From the NCBI GenBank assembly GCA_002720865.1, contig PBIO01000011.1, positions 124,001 to 188,000 on the forward strand: 64,000 bases of DNA, in the 5' to 3' direction. A model generated the notes under the pieces. It saw only the letters and a list, made by a program, of their open reading frames with translations, was not told the DNA's origin and ran no database searches. Positions 59,221 through 64,000 of this stretch are shown one piece after another. The stretch comes from Halobacteriovorax sp. Lineage in GTDB: Bacteria; Bdellovibrionota; Bacteriovoracia; Bacteriovoracales; Bacteriovoracaceae. Within the stretch, counting starts at the first letter, position 1. Each line of letters opens with the position of its first letter. The position numbers were made by a program, and so were the translations under genes.

Positions 59221-60003
59221 ATGAATTTTAAATTACTCCTTCTTATTCTTTTATACTTCTTCCCTTTTACTTTATCCGCTCAAATGATCATTGGCCTAAA
59301 AGATCAAAGCTACGTTAACTCATTGAGAAAACAGGCTACTGTACGTATTGCTATTTTTAATAAAAACTTAGACGAAGTATCTGTTGGGGCAGGTTTATAT
59401 TTAGGGAAAAAAGGGATGCTCTTAACCAATTATCATGTGTTAAGAGATTTCTTACTAAACCCAGAGTATAAGATACAAATTAAAAATAGCGATGGATCAT
59501 TAGTTAAGAACTTAAGCGTGATCAATTGTGATAAGGAAAACCAACAGGACCTTTGCTTACTAATCACAAAACCTAATAAAAACTTCTTTCCAATTTTAAA
59601 AACAAAAGTTGGAACAGGTCATCTTTTGAGCCTTATTGGTCACTGTGGAAAAGAAAATTTCAATATTAAAAAAGGTAAAGTTCTAGAGTACTACAAAAAA
59701 GACTCGAACAAATTTAAGCTAGCTCAAGATGAGTTGAATTACATGACTGAGTTAATTCAAACAAGTGCCAGGCAATGTCCAGGAGATAGTGGTGGACCAT
59801 TTTTCTCCTCTCAAGGCGAGCTTTTAGGGATCGCCTCAATTGTGTTTAAAAGAAATAACTCTAAAAAGCAATACAATATCGGCATCACGAATAATGAAAT
59901 CTTAAGCTTTATAAAGAAAAAAAGAAATCCGAAAACTGTTGAAAAAAATCGAATAATAAAGGGATCAAAATCTGAGGCAAAGCTTTTGAAATTCCTAGAT
60001 TAG
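59221..60003 (+). CDS. Secreted trypsin-like serine protease
   Basis: A 260-residue precursor with a signal peptide (about 1-20). The chymotrypsin-fold triad is complete: His72 in TNYHVL, Asp110 in QQDLCLL and Ser190 in CPGDSGGP. Four Cys (ICD, DLCLL, GHCG, RQCPG) are conserved-looking. There is no PDZ domain. It is translated together with the 911-residue protein, so processing of that protein or joint secretion is plausible. Confidence 0.9.
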   Translation: MNFKLLLLILLYFFPFTLSAQMIIGLKDQSYVNSLRKQATVRIAIFNKNLDEVSVGAGLYLGKKGMLLTNYHVLRDFLLNPEYKIQIKNSDGSLVKNLSVINCDKENQQDLCLLITKPNKNFFPILKTKVGTGHLLSLIGHCGKENFNIKKGKVLEYYKKDSNKFKLAQDELNYMTELIQTSARQCPGDSGGPFFSSQGELLGIASIVFKRNNSKKQYNIGITNNEILSFIKKKRNPKTVEKNRIIKGSKSEAKLLKFLD

Positions 60004-60023
60004 GACCAGTACTATACTGGTCC
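60003..60023. terminator. Perfect hairpin between convergent genes
   Basis: A nine-base-pair perfect stem (GGACCAGTA/TACTGGTCC) with loop CTA starts within the stop codon of the protease gene. The T-run is not immediate. Confidence 0.7.
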
Positions 60024-60041
60024 CAATTCTAACTTTTCCTT

Positions 60042-60563
60042 TTAGTCGTTTGAGTTTCTGGGGATGCTCCCATCCAGTCCCATGCTATTACACAGGTCCT
60101 CGGCAGCGTCTCCAAGACGATAAACTTTATCGTTGTTAGGTCCATCATTATGATTCCTCGCTTTTTTAACATTGGCCGTGTGACCAAATTCATGAATTAT
60201 TGTATCTGCTAATGCACAAAACGCATTATTACCCATGACACTTCTTATCCTGTTATAACAAATGACCACAGCTGAATTAAACATATGCCTTGAAACACCT
60301 CCCCTATCACTATGATTCTTACAAACCGGTTTGTGGTCCATACATTTAATATTTACATTTTTAGCTTTTTTCCTAAGTTTCTTTTTCTCTTTCGAAGTCA
60401 TTCCAGAGGTGTCACTCATAATTGTTTCAAGATTATTTTTTACGAAATTTAAGGCTTCTCTCACTTCAGACTTGGCAGAACTGCCACAATGTTTAATTCG
60501 TTGCTTTGCGTGTACGTTAAAAGTTAATGCTAATAAAAAACCTACTAAGATAGCCTTCTTCAT
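60042..60563 (-). CDS. Small secreted HEFGH protein, putative metallopeptidase
   Basis: A 173-residue precursor from the ATG at 60563, which has AGGAG upstream, not from 60605. A signal peptide ends at VHAKQ. HEFGHTANV (124-132) is a zinc-binding motif; a third ligand could be His138 or the Glu155 of GDAAEDLC. Five Cys suggest disulphides (HCGSS, KCMDHKPVC, ICYNRI, FCALAD, LCNSMG). Small size and layout recall deuterolysin/EcxA-like small metalloendopeptidases, but I do not claim that family. It closes the secreted-protein island. Confidence 0.72.
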   Translation of the reverse strand: MKKAILVGFLLALTFNVHAKQRIKHCGSSAKSEVREALNFVKNNLETIMSDTSGMTSKEKKKLRKKAKNVNIKCMDHKPVCKNHSDRGGVSRHMFNSAVVICYNRIRSVMGNNAFCALADTIIHEFGHTANVKKARNHNDGPNNDKVYRLGDAAEDLCNSMGLDGSIPRNSND

Positions 60564-60704
60564 TTCTCTCTCCTTTTGAAATTGGCAATAATTGGAATAA
60601 AGCAAGCCTCATGCCAAAAAAAGAAAGAGATAACGCTCAATGTGAAGACATTATGATTCTGATTTCAGAAATAAATCGCACCTTGCAGTGCAGTTATGGT
60701 GTCA

Positions 60705-61619
60705 TTAAAGTCCAGAAAGATTTTTTTCAAAAAAAGAAATAAATCGATCTAGTTTTCTACTCTGAGATCGCTTTTGGTGATAAAGAAGAAAAACTGAATA
60801 GGCCGGTAATCGATAACTATTAAAAAGTGAAACTAATTCTCCTGACTCGATTTCATCCTCAACTAAGTATCGTGGGATATTTGCGATTCCAAGTCCCCCT
60901 TTAACAGCTTCTATCAAGGCTAAGAGATTATTCGTTTTATAATTTCCATTAATCGGTACATTTAACTCCTTTTTACCTTTGTTAAATCTCCAGGAAGTTA
61001 GGGCCGTCCCTCTTATAAAGACTAATGAATTATGTTTTTCTAAATCAGTTATTCTTTTTGGATTTCCAAACTTGTCTAGATATTCTGGAGATGCGCAAAC
61101 GACTCTTGAAATCTCTCCCAGGTTCTTTTGAAAAAGCCCTGAATCGTTTAGACCAAAGCTAGTTCTAAAGCTTATATCGAACCCCTCTTCCACTATATCG
61201 ATAACTCTATCCGTTAAAACTAGCTCAACATCAATATAAGGGTTTTCTTTTTGAAACTCCGCGACGAGTCCTGAAAGCATCCTTTGTCCTAAAATAGCGG
61301 GAGCTGTTATCCTCAAATGACCTCTGGCCACAGCACCTCTTTGATGAATATTCTGCTCAGCTTCTTCTAATGACGAAATAATACTTTTAGCATCTGATAA
61401 GAAAATCTTTCCTTCTTCAGTTAAAGAAATCTTTCTAGTTGTTCTAAAGAAAAGGCTTGCCCCTAAGTGTTCCTCAAGCTTTTTAAGCTCCTTGGTGACC
61501 GAACTAGGAGCTATCCCAAGACGCTCTGAGGCCCTTCTAAAGCTCCCCTCATGGGCAATTCGGATAAAGATTCGAAGAGAATTAAATAGGTCAAACTCAA
61601 TAAGCTCGTTCTGAATCAT
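60705..61619 (-). CDS. LysR-type transcriptional regulator
   Basis: A 304-residue regulator. The N-terminal helix-turn-helix FIRIAHEGSFRRASERLG and SSVTKELKKLEEHLGASLFF is the LysR signature. The C-terminal substrate domain starts near residue 95 (GHLRITAPAILGQRMLSG) and resembles the CrgA/AaeR-like subgroup. AAGGAA precedes the ATG at 61619. It is divergent from the DUF1992 gene with only about 90 bases between them; a binding site there would be typical of LysR regulation. Confidence 0.93.
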   Translation of the reverse strand: MIQNELIEFDLFNSLRIFIRIAHEGSFRRASERLGIAPSSVTKELKKLEEHLGASLFFRTTRKISLTEEGKIFLSDAKSIISSLEEAEQNIHQRGAVARGHLRITAPAILGQRMLSGLVAEFQKENPYIDVELVLTDRVIDIVEEGFDISFRTSFGLNDSGLFQKNLGEISRVVCASPEYLDKFGNPKRITDLEKHNSLVFIRGTALTSWRFNKGKKELNVPINGNYKTNNLLALIEAVKGGLGIANIPRYLVEDEIESGELVSLFNSYRLPAYSVFLLYHQKRSQSRKLDRFISFFEKNLSGL

Positions 61620-61712
61620 ATTATTTCCTTATATGAAATTATCTATTAACAAATCAGTACATTGTTTCCAACCTTAAGTAAAGCTATTCTTAATTCACCA
61701 AAGGAGGAACCA

Positions 61713-62048
61713 ATGGATGAAGACAAGTTTATGAGTATGGCAGAACGAGAAATGCAAAAAAGCCTCAAGGAAGGAAAGCTGGATAACCTAAAGCTTAAAG
61801 GAAAGCCTATTAACCTAAGGCCAGATATTTGGACCCCTGAAGACTTAAGGGTGCAATACAAAATTTATAAAAATGCCGGGATTCTCCCTCCAGAAGTTAA
61901 AGCCAAGGTCGACATTGAGAACTGGAAAGAGGAGCTAAAAAGCAATAATAGTCTAACAGAGGAAGAAAGGAGTGCTTTGAGAAAAAAGATTCAACTTGCT
62001 GATGTCCAGCTAAATATAAAACTGGACCACCTTAAAAAGAGTATTTAA
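61713..62048 (+). CDS. DUF1992 protein (DnaJ-homologue-domain family)
   Basis: A 111-residue cytoplasmic protein. FMSMAEREMQKSLKEGKLDN followed by LKGKPINL matches the DUF1992/YhdN pattern (AE..I..A...G.FD.L.G.GKPL). The start is the ATG at 61713, with a perfect AAAGGAGG upstream, not the TTG at 61662. The role is unknown. It lies next to the LysR gene, which may control it. Confidence 0.85.
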   Translation: MDEDKFMSMAEREMQKSLKEGKLDNLKLKGKPINLRPDIWTPEDLRVQYKIYKNAGILPPEVKAKVDIENWKEELKSNNSLTEEERSALRKKIQLADVQLNIKLDHLKKSI

Positions 62049-62093
62049 TTGATAAGGGGCACCGAAGTTCTCTGGTGCCCCTTGCTATCAATT
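62047..62093 (+). terminator. Long composite hairpin after the DUF1992 gene
   Basis: An inner stem (AGGGGCACC/GGTGCCCCT) is extended by an outer stem (AATTGATA/TATCAATT) across a three-base bulge. It overlaps the stop codon and has no T-run. It is a terminator or a stabilising structure. Confidence 0.7.
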
Positions 62094-62115
62094 GTGGGAC
62101 TTATTATAATCCTTT

Positions 62116-62985
62116 ATGGCCAACCTAAGAAATAAACGAAATAAGAATGCTGAAGGTAACTTCTTTGTCGATAATAGCTGCATTGATTGCGGCACCTGCT
62201 ATTGGATGGCACCTCAAGTTTTCAAAGAAGATGATGGGATGAGCCTAGTTTATGAACAACCAAAGCCCAATCAAGAAGTTAGGGCCATGGAAGCACTCTT
62301 TAGCTGTCCAACCAATTCCATAGGCTATACTGGGGCGCGAGTTGAGATGAGAAAAATTTCAAAAACCTTTCCCATTCCAGTCTCCGAAAATGTCTTTCAC
62401 AATGGTTATCACTCAGAGAGCTCCTATGGAGCTGCAAGTTATTTTATTCAAAGAGATAATGGTAATGTGCTCGTAGATTCTCCTCGCTATTCAAGTGTTA
62501 TCTCTAAAAATATTAAAGACATGGGAGGGGTCGTGCTTCAGTATTTAACTCATCGAGATGACGTTGCTGATACGGACCTCTATCAAAAAGATTTTCTCTC
62601 TAAAAGGTTGATGCATAAAGACGATATCTCAAAAAAGACTGAGCACTTTGAGATCATTTTAGATGGCCAAGAGGACTATCAGATCGATGACGACCTTCTA
62701 GTCATCACAGTTCCAGGTCATACAAAAGGTCATACCGTCCTTCTCTACAAAGAAAAATATTTATTTACAGGAGATCATCTCGCTTTTCAAAGACATCAAA
62801 AACACCTCTACGCTTTCAAGACCGCTTGTTGGTATGATTGGGATATTCAAATCAAAAGTATGGAAAAGCTCTTAAATTATAATTTTAGTCATGTTCTTCC
62901 TGGTCACGGTGCCCCCTACAAAGCAAATAGTTCAGCTGATATGAAGCTAGAGCTCGAAAAATGCATCGAGTGGATGAAAAGCTGA
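62116..62985 (+). CDS. Ferredoxin-MBL fold fusion protein
   Basis: A 289-residue cytoplasmic protein. An N-terminal ferredoxin domain (about 15-70) has Cys22, Cys25, Cys28 and Cys64 (CIDCGTC and SCPTNSIG), enough for one 4Fe-4S cluster. The metallo-beta-lactamase domain follows from about 85, with THRDDVAD (145-152) in place of the usual HxHxDH, PGHTKGHT (200-207), FTGDH (217-221) and LPGHGAPY. This fusion is also known in plants and cyanobacteria, with the same THRDDVAD variation. A redox or sulphur function is suspected. The stop overlaps the next start (TGATG). Confidence 0.88.
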   Translation: MANLRNKRNKNAEGNFFVDNSCIDCGTCYWMAPQVFKEDDGMSLVYEQPKPNQEVRAMEALFSCPTNSIGYTGARVEMRKISKTFPIPVSENVFHNGYHSESSYGAASYFIQRDNGNVLVDSPRYSSVISKNIKDMGGVVLQYLTHRDDVADTDLYQKDFLSKRLMHKDDISKKTEHFEIILDGQEDYQIDDDLLVITVPGHTKGHTVLLYKEKYLFTGDHLAFQRHQKHLYAFKTACWYDWDIQIKSMEKLLNYNFSHVLPGHGAPYKANSSADMKLELEKCIEWMKS

Positions 62986-63614
62986 TGCTTCTCCTAAGAA
63001 TTAAAGACTTCTTTAAAACTCTCTTAGACAAAGGCTTCTTATCGACTCTCAAACTTTTATTTTCTACATTCAAAGATAGGGTCTCTAATAAACCTTTTGC
63101 AAGAGAGACCGTTTTTGAACCTCAAGATGTGAACCCAGAGATTTCCCCATATTTGCCTTCCAGGTATGAACCACTTGTTGAAGTGTTAAAAAGAATCTCG
63201 TTCTCTAGTAAAGATGTCTTTGTTGACGTCGGTGCTGGTAAAGGTCGCGCTATGATCATTGCATCGAAAATGGGTTTTAAAAAAGTTAAGGGGATAGAGC
63301 TCTCAAGGCCTCTGTTTATTAAAGCTAATAAAATTTTAGAAAAAGCTAATTTAAACTACGAATTGATCAATTCTAATATTTTGGACTATAAGATTAAGGA
63401 AGAAGATAACTTCTTTTATCTCTACGATCCATTTCAGGATGATATCCTCAAGGCCTTTTTAAATAATTTAGTCCAAAGCAATCTAAAGGTTCGAATCCTA
63501 TATCATAACAATATCAGCAACAAGAGTGAGCTTTTTTGTAAGTTCCCAAACATAAGCCTAAACTCAAGCTTCGAAATTATGGGTAATCACTATTCCCTTT
63601 TCCATTTAAATTGA
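62985..63614 (+). CDS. SAM-dependent methyltransferase domain protein
   Basis: About 209 residues from the ATG at 62985; the alternative ATG at 62961 adds eight residues. The Rossmann motif is FVDVGAGKGRAMIIAS, followed by KVKGIELSRPLFIKA and the acidic loop NSNILDYKI, with YLYDPFQDD in the position of motif IV. This pattern occurs in class I methyltransferases of uncertain substrate, distantly DOT1-like. It is translationally coupled to the ferredoxin-MBL gene. Confidence 0.75.
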   Translation: MLLLRIKDFFKTLLDKGFLSTLKLLFSTFKDRVSNKPFARETVFEPQDVNPEISPYLPSRYEPLVEVLKRISFSSKDVFVDVGAGKGRAMIIASKMGFKKVKGIELSRPLFIKANKILEKANLNYELINSNILDYKIKEEDNFFYLYDPFQDDILKAFLNNLVQSNLKVRILYHNNISNKSELFCKFPNISLNSSFEIMGNHYSLFHLN

Positions 63615-63823
63615 AATTCAATTTCTTCTTCGTCGCTAGAGCGCTCGTGCTCAATATTAAAAACCGCACTTACTGGAACATGAATCCTTTCTCCAGCAAT
63701 CTGAATAGCAAAATACTTATCATTTTCTAAGCAATCCGCTAACCTTCTAAGCTTATTAATCATTTCTTTTTTCGAATAGGTTTTCTCTAAATCTCTTTTC
63801 TTCTTCTTTTTTAACTTAGGCAT
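63590..63823 (-). CDS. amphi-Trp domain protein
   Basis: A 77-residue protein. After a very basic start (KLKKKKKRDLEK), the domain reads SKKEMINKLRRLADCLE, then IQIAGERIHVPVSAVF and a final acidic strand EIEFQFKW. This matches the amphi-Trp family, whose last strand alternates acidic residues and ends in a hydrophobic-Lys-Trp. Function unknown. Its end overlaps the convergent methyltransferase gene by 25 bases. Confidence 0.83.
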   Translation of the reverse strand: MPKLKKKKKRDLEKTYSKKEMINKLRRLADCLENDKYFAIQIAGERIHVPVSAVFNIEHERSSDEEEIEFQFKWKRE

Positions 63824-63847
63824 GCATATTCCTTTGATGATTCTAAT

Positions 63848-64000
63848 TTATAACTGTATCGCTAAAATTATTAACACCACCAGCATTAATAATTTGAAAA
63901 TTTTTAATGAACTCGAGATTTTAACGGCTGGAACCACCGCCCCATTCAGATCTCCCAAGCTATTCGCCATTTCAGATTCTTTATGAATTCTTCTAATGAT
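63848..64000 (-). CDS. C-terminal end of a membrane-anchored protein (partial)
   Basis: An open frame enters from the right edge and ends at the TAA at 63850-63848. The last 50 residues are visible: a polar region (EMANSLGDLNG), then a C-terminal hydrophobic helix of about 15-18 residues ending ILAIQL. It is probably a protein with a C-terminal membrane anchor. The function cannot be determined. Confidence 0.6.
   Translation of the reverse strand: MIRRIHKESEMANSLGDLNGAVVPAVKISSSLKIFKLLMLVVLIILAIQL

Noticed and set aside
63488-63498. GGTTCGAATCC, the classic tRNA T-loop sequence
   Set aside because: It lies inside the methyltransferase coding sequence and no cloverleaf stems, anticodon arm or acceptor pairing can be built around it.
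1-64000. CRISPR array, insertion sequences, integrase or prophage
   Set aside because: No regularly spaced direct repeats, transposase or integrase motifs, or phage structural genes are visible on either strand.

Overview
The window is a continuous stretch of an AT-rich chromosome from a Gram-negative, aerobic bacterium, most likely a member of the Bdellovibrionota in the Bacteriovorax/Halobacteriovorax branch. The assignment rests on content, not on a search: a TIGR02147-type protein, an adjacent TIGR03545/TIGR03546 pair, many small secreted proteins, Fe-superoxide dismutase, complex I subunits, a reduced Tad-like pilus locus and many lipoproteins. I see no rRNA, tRNA, CRISPR array, insertion sequence or prophage. 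Genes are densely packed on both strands, and no gene-free stretch exceeds about 300 bases.

Layout. 0-1.8 kb: end of an unknown gene, then a GDP-mannose pyrophosphorylase and a SPOR-domain protein. 2.0-10.1 kb: a compact Tad/Flp-like pilus locus (Flp pilin, pseudopilins, secretin, TadA ATPase), with a TadB/C-like membrane protein on the far side of aspartokinase and the translation factor EttA. 10.2-19.8 kb: an rRNA methyltransferase, then a surface-polysaccharide region (Wzz-like, SLBB protein, O-antigen ligase, FkbM methyltransferase, GT22 mannosyltransferase-like protein) that also holds a large lipoprotein and a previously hidden 31-residue secreted peptide gene with its own promoter. 19.9-22.7 kb: nuoBCDI. 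22.8-27.9 kb: a secreted HExxH protein and a four-lipoprotein operon (LPP20-like x2, LpoB-like, COG3014-like). 28.1-35.4 kb: sodB, small envelope proteins, a secreted metallopeptidase-like protein with a TIGR02147 partner, and the TIGR03545/46 pair. 35.7-44.0 kb: a glucose unit made of an EIIA-HPr-EI fusion, PtsG, an exported GH15 glucoamylase and a beta-lactamase-fold pseudoenzyme. 44.2-51.4 kb: mixed genes including a queuosine-tRNA mannosyltransferase homologue, M14 carboxypeptidase, TruC-like and YciO-like proteins. 51.4-60.6 kb: an island of secreted, Lys-rich, Cys-patterned proteins with a TPR/winged-helix regulator, a 911-residue secreted protein, a trypsin-like protease and an HEFGH protein. 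60.7-64 kb: LysR regulator, DUF1992 protein, ferredoxin-MBL fusion, methyltransferase, amphi-Trp protein and the end of a membrane-anchored protein.

How the genes fit together. GDP-mannose synthesis, a GT22 enzyme and a queuosine mannosyltransferase give the window a mannose theme, consistent with the mannosylated lipid A known in Bdellovibrio. The GH15 enzyme and glucose PTS could form a route from extracytoplasmic alpha-glucan (for example prey glycogen) to cytoplasmic glucose-6-phosphate. The most novel-looking material is the Cys-patterned secreted protein island (three paralogues with a shared TC/W/C signature, plus two proteins built from repeated C-x9-11-C hairpins) and the 31-residue peptide gene at 17.4 kb.
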